From positions 40,061 through 104,060 of the forward strand of contig CAKZKQ010000744.1 of assembly GCA_937123825.1 (NCBI GenBank): 64,000 nt of DNA. Reading direction: 5' to 3'. Origin of the DNA: an uncultured Pseudomonadota bacterium. GTDB lineage: Bacteria; Myxococcota_A; Bradymonadia; Bradymonadales; GCA-2716585. The notes under the pieces were generated by a model. The model saw nothing but the letters and a program-made list of their open reading frames with translations, was not told the origin of the DNA and did no database searches. Positions 8,301 to 16,056 of the stretch are shown piece after piece. The position numbers and the translations under genes were made by a program. Within the stretch, counting starts at the first letter, position 1; every line of letters starts with the position of its first letter.

Positions 8301-11300
8301 AGCTTCTCCATCAGCCCCGTGGCCCACTTGTTGAGCGCTGAACCCGCCTCGGCGGCGATCTTGGAGGCCGTCTTGAGCCCGTCCATGACCGGACCCAGGA
8401 TGGTGTTCTTAAGCTCTTCAGCCGCGCTGGCCAGCCACGCTCCAGGGTCGGCCGTGATCGCGTTCCACAACGAGCGCAGCGACTGGACGATCTTGGGGAC
8501 CTGCTTCATCAGGTCAAAGAGCGGGGCCAGGATCGAGTCGTTCTTGATCCACTCCCAGGCGCCCTTGATGGCGTCCATCAGCGGCTTGACCGTCTCGCTG
8601 ACGGTGTCCCACAGCGATTGCAGGCCTTTTTTGAGGGCTTCAAGCGGCGAGAGCGCCGGATCGATGCCCAGCGCCGTGGCCACGTGCTTCCACATGGTCT
8701 GGCCAATCTTGCCCAGCGCGTCCATCGCCTGACTGGCCATGTCGGAGGCGGCGATCACAAAGTCGTAGACCGGACCGCCGACGGTCTTGAGGACGTCAAA
8801 GACGCTGCCGAGGATCTCGACGCCGACCTTGTCGGAGGCCTGGTTGAAGCTCTCCACCCAGCTCTTGAACTGCTGGGCGATGGGGCTGTTGAGCATGCCC
8901 TCAAAAGCCTTCATGCAGGCGTCGAGGACCTTCTTGAAGCACTCGCAGCAGCCATCGAGCGTCCCTTCGAGCACCGTCTGGCCGTTGTGGGTCTCGTCCA
9001 TCAGCGAGCCAAAGGCCTCGGCGGCCTTGTCCAGGCCCAGACCGTTGACCATCTCGGTCATCCAGTCGCCAAAGGACTTGCCCAGGTCCTCGACGATGCC
9101 GTCGAGGCCCTTGTCGAGCAGCTCGGCCACCTTCGGGAAGCGCCGCTTGAGCCAGCCCATCAGGTCGCCTTCCATCAGGGCCTCCAGGCCCTCCATGGCG
9201 ATCTCGATGGCGCCGCTGATGATGTCGAGCAAGCCTGTGAGCGCCGACTCCAGCGCGTCGATGAGGCTGTTGAGGCCCTGCTTGAGCTTTTCGGCCCAGT
9301 GATCGAGCGCCTTCTGGGACTTGGCCAGGAAGTCGCGGATCTCCTTTTTGTGCTTGTTGGCAAGCTTGGCCAGCTCATCGGGCAACATCGAGATGATGGT
9401 GTCGAGGTTGTCATCGATGAAGCGCAGGCAGCCCTTGATGAACTTTGTGGCGTCGTCGATCACGCGCGCGGCGGCGTCTTTGGCGCGCTTGAGCAGCGCC
9501 TGGACGGCCTTCTTGGCCTCTTTAAAGAGGTTGGTGATGGCCTCTTTGACGGCGCTGACCTTGGACTTGATCCAGGCCCACCCGCGCGAGAGCCAGCTGC
9601 CGCCCTCGGCGTCCTTCTTCTTCTCTTCGGCCTTGCTCTTGGCGCGGGACTCTTTGTCTTTGGCCTTCTTCTCGGCGTCGCGCAGGAGCTTGTCGGCGTC
9701 GGTCTGGGCCTTGCGCTTGCGGTTGTTGGCCTTGGTGGTCTGACGCTCGATAAGCTGGTCGACCTCGTTGCGGCGCTTGCCGATCAGCTTGTCCTGATCG
9801 GCGGTCCAGCGGGTGCGCTGCGCGTCGATGTCGGTGGTGGCCTGGTCGATGAGCTGCTTGCGATCATCTGCCGACGCCTTGCGGGCCTCCAGGATCTGTT
9901 TTTGGGAGTCGTCGCGCTGCTTGACGATCTCCAGGCGCTTCTTTTCGGGCTCGTTGGCCTTGGGGCCGGCCAGGTAGGTGTCGAGCTTGTCGGGCTCAAC
10001 GACGATGATCTCCGTCAACGCCGTGCCGACGTTGTCGTCCTTCATCACCTTGTCGACCTTGGCCTGGTCGATCAACTCATCGACCGCCACCTCGGGCACT
10101 TCGATCCCATCAAGCTCAGGATCGATCCCGTCAAAAGGATCCTTCTTGGGCTCCAGGCGCTTCTCGCCAAAGTCCTCTTTGGTCTGGCCCTTGCCCTTGG
10201 TCAACTCGGCCTCGGAGCGGGTCTGGAAGCGCTGGCGAGATTGGCGCGCGGGGGTCATGTCGCCCTTGACCTCGGGCGCGGTGCCGGCCTCAACGGGCAG
10301 CCCCTTGCCGAAGGTCTGCTCGATGGCCTGGTTGATCTCTCGCTGCGCCTTGTCCAGCTCTTCCTTGTCCCTGGCCGGATCCCCTTTTTGCTCGCCGTTG
10401 GCGTTGGCGTCGGTGCCCCCTTGCGGGTTGCCGGTCCCCTTGGCCTCTGCGGGCACGTTGACGGGGCGCTCTTTGGCGGCCGCGTCGATGTCGGCGTCGG
10501 TCTGGTTGTCCACCGCGCGCAGCAGCCGGTCGTCCACCGGCAACTCGGTGTTGCCGTCCTCCACCGCCCGCTCGGGGTCAAGACCCTTGCCGTCCAGCTC
10601 TGCGCCGCCATCCTCGATGGTCAGCGCGTTGGGGTCGGTGCCGAGCCCAGGGGGCGGCTCTTTGGCCAGCGCCGCCATGGGCGAAGTGGCCTCTTCTTTG
10701 GATTTGTCCCAGGTCTGCTGCAGCTCGTCGGTCAACTCGGTGAAGTTGAGCATGAACCCTGGCAGCGCCGACTGCTCGATGGTCTGCCGGGCGCCGGCCA
10801 GCGCCGCCTGAGCCACACCGGCGGCCTCGCGCTCAAGGGCTTGCACCGGGGAGCCGCCGCTGCGGCCGTTGCCGTCTTTTTTGAACTGGAGGATGTGGGC
10901 GGCCTCGTGCAACTGCACCAGCAGCCCTTTGGGATCGTCGGTCCCTGGTGTGCCGCTGGCCAGGCGGATCAGGCCCTTTTCGGCCATCGCCATCACGCCA
11001 GCCGAGTCGGCCTTGGGGTCGTTCTTAAGCACGCTCACTTCGCCGAGCGACTCACCGGTGACGGCCTCCACCATCTGGCGGATCCGCTCATCCAGGGGCT
11101 CAAGTGACGGCTCGCCCTCTCCCTCAGGCTGGCCATCGGCCCCAGTGGCGGCGGCGTTGGTGTTGAGTTGCTCAAGCGGATCGGGCGGCTGGTAGGCGGT
11201 CTCGCGGGTTTGTTCGGTGGGGGTGTCGATGTTGGCCTTGCGCTCAAGGGCGAGGCCTTCGTTGCCCTCAAGCCGGCGCTTGACCTCGGGGTCGGGGGCC

Positions 11301-11563
11301 ATGCGGCTGACCCGATCGTGCAGATCGGCGATCCCCATGCTGCCGTAGACGCGCTGCATGGCGCGGATGGCGCGGTTGTAGAGCACCGGGTCTTGCTGGC
11401 GCAGCACGGCCAACTCGGGCTCAAGCTGGTCTCCCAACGCACCAAGGCGCCCAATGAGCGACGCATCGAAGGTCTCATCCCGCTTGGCACCACCGCCTGC
11501 TGGAGATTCGCGCGTCCTGGCCGCTGCCAGGGCCTGCGCATTCTCAAACATGTATGTTTTCAT
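5387..11563 (-). CDS. Giant DUF4157-like (eCIS-associated) protein with C-terminal effector-like region
   Basis: The protein is 2058 aa. Residues 155-260 match the DUF4157 pattern: LDERIRQMVEAVTGESLGEV, an Ala-rich helix, then the HExxH motif HEAAHILQ (HEAAH at 219-223), then LEREAAGVA in place of the usual EREAD. DUF4157 is an M91/M43-like metalloprotease module often found on toxins loaded into extracellular contractile injection systems. Residues about 540-800 form a Lys/Arg/Glu coiled coil. Several hydrophobic stretches follow (about 1140-1295 and 1470-1550), with a very acidic linker at about 1300-1390 and a Lys/Arg/Pro-rich tract at about 1570-1610. The last 350 residues are globular and unfamiliar, and could be the effector. 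There is no N-terminal signal peptide. No eCIS structural genes are in the window, so loading into such a particle is inference. Confidence 0.85.
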   Translation of the reverse strand: MKTYMFENAQALAAARTRESPAGGGAKRDETFDASLIGRLGALGDQLEPELAVLRQQDPVLYNRAIRAMQRVYGSMGIADLHDRVSRMAPDPEVKRRLEGNEGLALERKANIDTPTEQTRETAYQPPDPLEQLNTNAAATGADGQPEGEGEPSLEPLDERIRQMVEAVTGESLGEVSVLKNDPKADSAGVMAMAEKGLIRLASGTPGTDDPKGLLVQLHEAAHILQFKKDGNGRSGGSPVQALEREAAGVAQAALAGARQTIEQSALPGFMLNFTELTDELQQTWDKSKEEATSPMAALAKEPPPGLGTDPNALTIEDGGAELDGKGLDPERAVEDGNTELPVDDRLLRAVDNQTDADIDAAAKERPVNVPAEAKGTGNPQGGTDANANGEQKGDPARDKEELDKAQREINQAIEQTFGKGLPVEAGTAPEVKGDMTPARQSRQRFQTRSEAELTKGKGQTKEDFGEKRLEPKKDPFDGIDPELDGIEVPEVAVDELIDQAKVDKVMKDDNVGTALTEIIVVEPDKLDTYLAGPKANEPEKKRLEIVKQRDDSQKQILEARKASADDRKQLIDQATTDIDAQRTRWTADQDKLIGKRRNEVDQLIERQTTKANNRKRKAQTDADKLLRDAEKKAKDKESRAKSKAEEKKKDAEGGSWLSRGWAWIKSKVSAVKEAITNLFKEAKKAVQALLKRAKDAAARVIDDATKFIKGCLRFIDDNLDTIISMLPDELAKLANKHKKEIRDFLAKSQKALDHWAEKLKQGLNSLIDALESALTGLLDIISGAIEIAMEGLEALMEGDLMGWLKRRFPKVAELLDKGLDGIVEDLGKSFGDWMTEMVNGLGLDKAAEAFGSLMDETHNGQTVLEGTLDGCCECFKKVLDACMKAFEGMLNSPIAQQFKSWVESFNQASDKVGVEILGSVFDVLKTVGGPVYDFVIAASDMASQAMDALGKIGQTMWKHVATALGIDPALSPLEALKKGLQSLWDTVSETVKPLMDAIKGAWEWIKNDSILAPLFDLMKQVPKIVQSLRSLWNAITADPGAWLASAAEELKNTILGPVMDGLKTASKIAAEAGSALNKWATGLMEKLGVLGAWQASQGFLQAVVASVQSVVKEVTKGLGDLSKNVGKAFTDLANGAQGLYDYVKPLMDFVVGLTLALTATAGGNIFALPLFVAGNVWRHVLPECYKGPLIDFVLDAFIKLVEWFPQPAEMNFLGKALRSGVLGFLKEIKGSSEETKVKAMDTVARLLSGDVEFMAGFVVGLAKGVYEGTVGTVVFLFQAAAWLVKLGSKLVTVPLSMLFGGEDKDADDPDSGSDNDALDKEDDEDKEDEEPEVDTEVQMEADEVEGDTPDEDEDWDGSAIEEVENDDGDTDDVDQDADKEQDQQQDTDPGQEPDAGGPEPVNAERPPKFPDGLGSGEALFAKIFKEGVTREEIEGFIKALGGSVETAAGTMGQEGAKKLIAALNSEGALYELGKTIGTVVGMIAVEVILAALTMGASTAKTAVSAGAQALKAITKLVPKLAKILPKLKKALAPAFKAFTKLKNAFGRWAAKMQKYLDDLLLWAKNSLRRMGNKLRGKGKGPRKPRRPKKPRKKPRKKPGSEARRIALMAAHTGWRKAKAQSHSKVVTEAQIKSVLRTVKVKAKPGSVKLSLVRRRSTWKVKAVARKGGRTGTARVGKGWIAKDTKGKRWFAAKSLATFNKTLAQKTERELKQWGRSQASKSSTSGNDASALKTQLQRVEQSGDQQLTRRLKGVDMKLEVQRGTGGKDNKKIVKGIIEPNYHQWTIEIYEEDGLEAVAQDVRTRNNPGRYNQQLAYLQGLAEKHGVKVKFDYGQRSGGFPEYIEATFSDDGKTLKVFSHRWDSANNDTTGSLSNRTKPAGTGSRPHDALSAGDWRKAFQSSAGGTMPAANSQSVKRIIAFFAKTSGMAVGDGLSEQPFDGQAHGEDSALKRHDNTRGANNSDVHKTGDQYGDPRVGNVTVGEYRGEAFKDMSRTDIQRAMRARAQLAVVYAKRKINSMWGSDSGFTSDMSSFSNKAQALALVDAAHAWIKANRINVPP

Positions 11564-11795
11564 CTGGCCGTGTCTGCTTGATGCGGGATTCGTTCACCTT
11601 CCAGGCGTGTCTGCAAGCACGCCCCAATGCCAGCTCAGCTCATGCCCCATAGCGTAACCGCTCTGCCCCCCCCGCACAAGGCCACCCATCATAATAAGAG
11701 TAATAGTGCGTCCCCTTTGGTTGCCTCACAGGCAGCGGTGGCTTAAGCTTTTTGCATGCCCCAGGCTGCGCACTGTCCCCCAACCAGGCAGGATC

Positions 11796-12605
11796 ATGTC
11801 CACTCCAAGGCAACACACCAATCGCCAGCCTCGTCACAGACGGGCCACCGGTCGCACAGCGGTGCTCCTGGCGATCTTGCTCTGCCCTCTCTATGCGGCG
11901 TGTGACGACACAGACCAGGGAGAGGCCCAGGAGCAGGGCGTGCCCTTTGTCCCCCGGCTGCCCGATCAACTGCGCCCCGGAAACGATCAGGTTCCCGAAG
12001 ATGCGGGCCCGGAAGACACTGGCTCCGGCGCTGACGTTTTCCGGGAAGACAGCTTTGTCCGACCCGATCCAGACGCCTTCATGCAAGAGGACCAGGACAC
12101 CGACGCGCCTCCGCCCGATGTGCCCGATCAGCCCGAGGACATGGGCATGATGCCGACCTTCACGGTGGAGGGCGAGGACGGATGCCTGGCCTACACGCTT
12201 GAAGCGTTCAGCAATGTCTTTACACTCAAGCAGGACAACATTGGGGTCCTCTACGAGGTCCGCAACCGCTGCACCCAGGTCCTGAGGGTGCGCACCGAAC
12301 ACAACAGCGACTTTTTTCCCGTCGGGATCCACAAAGACGGTCAACCATGGATTTTCATGCCCGATTGCCCTGGCACCGGCCCCGCCGAAGAGGTCCTCCT
12401 TGGGCCTGGCGATGGCTGGGTCAGAGGCTGGCTCTGGACGCCAGATGACCACGAGCAGCGCATGGCGCGCTGTGACGTCACCTACGACCCAGAAGCCACC
12501 TACTCACTGGTGGGATACGGGCTCAACCCCGTCCCCATGAACTCCAATGAGTGGAGCATGTCCACGGTCCTGACCGAACCGATCGACATTGTCCTTGTTC
12601 CGTAA
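11796..12605 (+). CDS. Lipoprotein with acidic linker, unknown function
   Basis: A 269-aa protein. I place the start at ATG 11796, because only from there does the Arg-rich n-region run into a hydrophobic core ending LYAAC (Cys36), a slightly off-consensus lipobox. The AGGCAGGA just upstream is a plausible ribosome site. After the Cys comes about 100 residues of Asp/Pro/Glu-rich linker, then a compact domain of about 130 residues with four cysteines (EDGCLAY, RNRCTQ, PDCPG, ARCDVT). That arrangement suggests a beta-sandwich with disulfides, exposed on the cell surface or in the periplasm. I do not recognise the domain. It is followed 56 bp later by the DUF4349 lipoprotein gene. Confidence 0.75.
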   Translation: MSTPRQHTNRQPRHRRATGRTAVLLAILLCPLYAACDDTDQGEAQEQGVPFVPRLPDQLRPGNDQVPEDAGPEDTGSGADVFREDSFVRPDPDAFMQEDQDTDAPPPDVPDQPEDMGMMPTFTVEGEDGCLAYTLEAFSNVFTLKQDNIGVLYEVRNRCTQVLRVRTEHNSDFFPVGIHKDGQPWIFMPDCPGTGPAEEVLLGPGDGWVRGWLWTPDDHEQRMARCDVTYDPEATYSLVGYGLNPVPMNSNEWSMSTVLTEPIDIVLVP

Positions 12606-12661
12606 CCGAGGTGCCTTTCAACCCCTTTAAACAAGCACCTCACCCCTGACTCGGAGAGATC

Positions 12662-13510
12662 ATGAATCGACCTCTTTGGTTGCTGGCGCTCTGCGCGCTG
12701 GTCACCCTGCTCGCCTCGGCCTGCGCCGGCGCGGGCTACGCCGAAAAAAGCGCCGACTATGGCGGCAATTACGCCGTCAACATGCCCGCCGAAGCTGACT
12801 TTGCCAACACTTCGGCCAGCTCAGACGCTCGCTTGTACTTCCATGACGAGGTGGGAGAAGCCGAAATGGATGGCCGACTTGGAGGCCTGGAGCAGGGCGC
12901 CAAGTCCAAGAAGGTGGCCGCAGAAAGCCCCAAAGAGCCCCCCGCCGCCGGTGAGGCCAAGGACGAAGTTCCGGTCCCCAAAGAGCGCATGATCATCTAC
13001 GACGCGCAGCTTGGCCTGCTGGTCTTCAAGGTCGATGAGGTCCTGGTCACCGCCCGCGAACTGAACAAAAAGCATGGCGGCTGGGTCCAGCAATCGACCA
13101 GCAACTCCCTGACGATGCGCATCCCCGTGGCCAAGTTCGACACCTTCGTGGCCGAGCTGGAGGCGCTGGGCATGGTCTCCTACAAAAACGTCGTCGGCAC
13201 CGACGTCACCGAAGAGTTCTTTGATCTGGAAATCCGCATGAAGAACGCCCAACAACTGCGCGAGCGCTACATCGAGCTGCTCAAGGACGCCAAGACCGTC
13301 GAGGCCTCCCTGGCGATCGAAAAAGAGTTGGCGCGCCTGACCGGCGACATCGAACGGATGAAGGGCCGGATGCGCTTTTTGCGCGACCGCGCCGCCTTCT
13401 CGACCGTGACCTTGACCCTGGAAAAACGCCAGCCCGGCGTCGAGCGCTCCCGCGTCCCGCTGCCCTTCCGGTGGCTCCAGGACTACCACGTCGGCTCCGT
13501 CCTCGATTGA
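12662..13510 (+). CDS. DUF4349 domain lipoprotein
   Basis: A 282-aa lipoprotein with signal peptide and lipobox LLASAC (Cys21). A Lys/Pro-rich linker leads to a DUF4349 domain from about residue 108. Characteristic elements are MIIYDAQLGLLVFKVDE, GGWVQQSTSNSLTMRIP, GMVSYKNVVGTDVTEEFFDLE, a long coiled coil with LERL-type heptads (AIEKELARLTGDIERMKGRM) and the ending FSTVTLTLE. In this family the coiled coil is normally followed by a C-terminal TM helix. Here the protein ends about 25 residues later without a clear TM, so the lipid is probably the only anchor. The function of the family is unknown. A small lipoprotein gene follows after 26 bp. Confidence 0.85.
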   Translation: MNRPLWLLALCALVTLLASACAGAGYAEKSADYGGNYAVNMPAEADFANTSASSDARLYFHDEVGEAEMDGRLGGLEQGAKSKKVAAESPKEPPAAGEAKDEVPVPKERMIIYDAQLGLLVFKVDEVLVTARELNKKHGGWVQQSTSNSLTMRIPVAKFDTFVAELEALGMVSYKNVVGTDVTEEFFDLEIRMKNAQQLRERYIELLKDAKTVEASLAIEKELARLTGDIERMKGRMRFLRDRAAFSTVTLTLEKRQPGVERSRVPLPFRWLQDYHVGSVLD

Positions 13511-13536
13511 ACCACGCACCACAGGAGAACTGATCC

Positions 13537-14013
13537 ATGCGAAAGATCCACTTGATCGCCGCCCTCAGCGCTGTGGCGGCGCTGCTGGTCGGCTGCGGAC
13601 CCAACACACAATTCACCCTCCCGGGCGACTTTGTCGCCATGACCGATGAAGAGATCGCCTGGAAAGACTACGACTGGAAGGCCGTCAACCCTGACGGCGC
13701 CGTGGTCGTCTTGCGCGAGCGCGACAACGACCAGAAAGGCTCGCTGGACTTCTGGTACAAGGCGCTCAAAAAAGAGGTCGTCGAGGGCAAGGGCTACGAC
13801 CTGCTCGACGACAGCGAGATGAAGACCCGCAACATGACCGGGCGCATCATGACCTTCACCACCGAGTACGGCGGCACGCCCTACCAGTACGCCGTGGCCA
13901 TCTTTGTCGTCGATGACACCATCGTCACCATCGAGACGGCCCTGAGCGACGAAAACATCGAGAAACACGGCGACGCCGTGCGCAAGATCGTCGAGTCAGC
14001 CTACTTCGACTGA
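13537..14013 (+). CDS. Small lipoprotein
   Basis: A 158-aa lipoprotein. The signal peptide ends LLVGC (Cys20), and the ribosome site is AGGAGAA, 9 bp before the ATG. The mature part reads as a single alpha/beta domain with alternating strands (GRIMTFTTEYGGTPYQYAVAIFV) and a final helix KHGDAVRKIVESAYFD. This layout resembles PsbP/DcrB-like lipoproteins, where the last helix packs on a sheet, but identity is not established. It is probably co-transcribed with the DUF4349 gene. It converges with the SPFH gene, leaving only 19 bp between stops. Confidence 0.78.
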   Translation: MRKIHLIAALSAVAALLVGCGPNTQFTLPGDFVAMTDEEIAWKDYDWKAVNPDGAVVVLRERDNDQKGSLDFWYKALKKEVVEGKGYDLLDDSEMKTRNMTGRIMTFTTEYGGTPYQYAVAIFVVDDTIVTIETALSDENIEKHGDAVRKIVESAYFD

Positions 14014-14032
14014 CCCTCCCGCGCTCCTGCCA

Positions 14033-15052
14033 TCAGCGAGACACCGAGACCTTGCCTGTGCCGCCTGGCGGGATGAGGAACTCGGGCCCAACGTACCACT
14101 TGGTGCCCTGGGACATGCTGGTGGCCATCTCTTTGCGGACCTCGGCGTCCTTCAAAATCGACAGATAACGCAGATACTCACCCGAGATCTGGGCGCGGAC
14201 CGCGGCGATGCCTTCGGCCTCGCGTTTTTTGGCCTCAAGCTCGGCCTCGGCGTTCTTGATGATCACGTTTTTGTCACGCTCGGCGTTGATCTCGGCGATC
14301 TCCTTGAGTTTTTCTGCCTCTTCCTTGCGGACCTTGCGCTCTTCCTGGGCCTCAAAGAGCTCGCGCTCCAGGCGGAACTTGGCCGCCTCTTGCTTCTCGC
14401 GCTCCTGCTCGGCCTCCTGGCGCGCCAACTCAATCTGGCGGTTTTTGGCCACGATCTCCTCGGGCAAGACAATGTCCGACACCGTCAGGATCTTGATCAG
14501 GATGGGGCTGCCCTGCTTGTCGATGCTCTTTTGAAGGTCGGCCTCAATGCCGTCGCGCAACTCCTGACGGACGTTCTTGACCTGCTCGATGGTGACCGAG
14601 GCCAGGCGGTTGCGCAGCGCCTCACGGATGATGGGCAGGACGTAGCGCTGGTAGAGCGCCGAAGGCACGACCGTGCGGCCGTCATCGGCCACGACCTGCT
14701 CAAGAATCTTGACCAACTGCGCCTGAGAGGTGCAGTCGGCGCTGTAGGTGATGCGCAGATCAACCCGAACGGTCAAATCCGACTTGGTCAGGACGTCAAT
14801 GGCCTCTTTGGCGTGGGCGTCCTTGCAGTCCACATCGCGGACCTCATCGTAGATCCCCGTGTAGTGCGTGCCAGGGCCAAGGACGACGTCCTCCTGAAGG
14901 CCCGAGCCGCCGGTGTAGAGCGCCAGCGAGCCGGTGCGGTCAAACATAAAGCCCTTGTGGCCCGGCGGGATGTCTTCGGTCCCGCAGGCGGTCAACGAGC
15001 CCATCAAGAGTAAACCGGCCAAGGGCGCCAGCAGGTTCTTTGTGGTCTTCAT
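14033..15052 (-). CDS. SPFH/band 7 domain lipoprotein
   Basis: A 339-aa protein. The start at 15052 is chosen because AGGAAGAGGA lies 7 bp upstream and because the signal peptide then ends LTAC. The mature protein has a prohibitin/band-7 (SPFH) domain: IPPGHKGFMFDRTGSL, GPGTHYTGIYDEVRDVDCKD, KSDLTVRVDLRITYSAD and the hallmark VRQELRDGIEADLQ. It is followed by a Glu/Lys/Arg-rich coiled coil of about 100 residues (REAEGIAAVRAQ) and a short tail. SPFH proteins form large ring-like membrane assemblies and are usually anchored by an N-terminal TM helix. Anchoring by a lipid at the outer face is less common. Substrate or partner is unknown. Confidence 0.85.
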   Translation of the reverse strand: MKTTKNLLAPLAGLLLMGSLTACGTEDIPPGHKGFMFDRTGSLALYTGGSGLQEDVVLGPGTHYTGIYDEVRDVDCKDAHAKEAIDVLTKSDLTVRVDLRITYSADCTSQAQLVKILEQVVADDGRTVVPSALYQRYVLPIIREALRNRLASVTIEQVKNVRQELRDGIEADLQKSIDKQGSPILIKILTVSDIVLPEEIVAKNRQIELARQEAEQEREKQEAAKFRLERELFEAQEERKVRKEEAEKLKEIAEINAERDKNVIIKNAEAELEAKKREAEGIAAVRAQISGEYLRYLSILKDAEVRKEMATSMSQGTKWYVGPEFLIPPGGTGKVSVSR

Positions 15053-15170
15053 AGAGTCCTCTTCCTCCACGTTCATCGTGCATCGACGCCCTTGGCGCGG
15101 TGCGCACCGCCGGCGGTCAGTGTCTGATTGGTTTGAGTCTGCTTCAGGACGGGCCTTCATCAGCCCGTCT

Positions 15171-15330
15171 TAGGGCGTGTTTGCAAAATATCCCATCGAC
15201 ATGCGGCCCGATGACACCGATCCCGTCGTCATCGATGCTCAACGGGTCAAAGACCCGCCTGCGCTCGTCTCCTCGGCCTCGATGCCATCACCCTCGCCTG
15301 CCTCGGTCCTCTTTTGCAAACACACCCTAG
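15171..15330. mobile_element. MITE-like element, ~160 bp, with 18-bp terminal inverted repeats
   Basis: The left end TAGGGCGTGTTTGCAAAA (from 15171) matches the reverse complement of the right end, TAGGGTGTGTTTGCAAAA (ending 15329), at 17 of 18 bases. Both ends begin with TA, so a TA target duplication, as made by IS630/Tc1 or some IS5 elements, would fit. There is no ORF inside. An internal hairpin CGGGTC-AAA-GACCCG lies near 15245-15260. This is typical of a non-autonomous miniature element mobilised by a transposase elsewhere. The right end overlaps the stop codon of the adjacent minus-strand gene. Confidence 0.65.
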
Positions 15331-15872
15331 CGCCGCCGTGCCTGCTGCTGGGCCGGCGACGGTGTACTGACGGCGGCGGCCGCCGTGGGGGTGGCCAGCG
15401 CCTGGGTCAACTCCACCAGCGCCGCGCGCTGATCTTCGAGTTCTTCGGTAAACTGTCTCAGGGAGACCAACGCCTCATCGCGCTGCAACCCGATGACCGT
15501 CGAAATCCGCGCCAAAGAGGCAAAGAAAGACGACAGGTCGTTGGCCACCTGGCGGTCAAAGGCCTCCACGGCGTCCTGACCACCGCCCTCCAGCCGGTGC
15601 CCGGTCAGCTCCTGGGCTGCGCCCGCCATCTGACCGATGAGCCGATGCTGATCCTTGGCCCTCAAGAGCGCGTCAAGGTGTTGCTGGCAGTCGTCGAGCA
15701 GCCGCGTGGCCTCCTGGCGATGCGCTTTGGGCACGCCATCGAGGATCAAGCGCCGCAAACGCTTGAAGTCCTTGACCAGACGGCGCTGAGGACTGGCGTT
15801 GCGCTTGCGGATGACAGAGACGACGACCGCCACCAACCCGATGACAAAAATGAGGGCGATGACATTGGCCAT
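15327..15872 (-). CDS. Membrane-anchored coiled-coil protein, probably 3'-truncated by MITE
   Basis: A 181-aa protein starting at ATG 15872 with an N-terminal TM helix (NVIALIFVIGLVAVVVSVI) followed by basic residues, so it is oriented N-out/C-in. The rest is helical and coiled-coil-like (RRLVKDFKRLRRLILDG, LLDDCQQHLDALLRAKDQHRLIGQ, LRQFTEELEDQRAALVELTQAL), ending AQQQARRR. The TAG stop (15327-15329) is made by the terminal CTA of the MITE-like repeat, so the original C-terminus may have been longer. The longer frame to 15935 lacks a sensible start. I do not recognise the family. Confidence 0.7.
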   Translation of the reverse strand: MANVIALIFVIGLVAVVVSVIRKRNASPQRRLVKDFKRLRRLILDGVPKAHRQEATRLLDDCQQHLDALLRAKDQHRLIGQMAGAAQELTGHRLEGGGQDAVEAFDRQVANDLSSFFASLARISTVIGLQRDEALVSLRQFTEELEDQRAALVELTQALATPTAAAAVSTPSPAQQQARRR

Positions 15873-16056
15873 GGTGCGTACGATGCTCCCTGTTGTAAAT
15901 TCAGACGCACGGCACCGCGCCCGCATTCCCACCATCCACAGCCCAGGTCTTGAGCCATCGCCGCAACGCAGTCAAGCGCTCCAAGCGTGACTCTGTCTGC
16001 GCGGTCGGTTAATCTCAGCGATGGCAAGACCATTGAAGACCCCCTGGGAGCCGTGA

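Noticed and set aside
8618..11107. 829-aa plus-strand ORF opposite the DUF4157 giant
   Set aside because: It is the mirror of a coding gene with strong codon structure. It has repetitive Leu/Gly/Val/Asp composition and no domain, so it is a shadow.
5387..11563. eCIS structural genes next to the DUF4157 giant
   Set aside because: None of the neighbouring proteins resembles tube, sheath, baseplate or AAA ATPase components.
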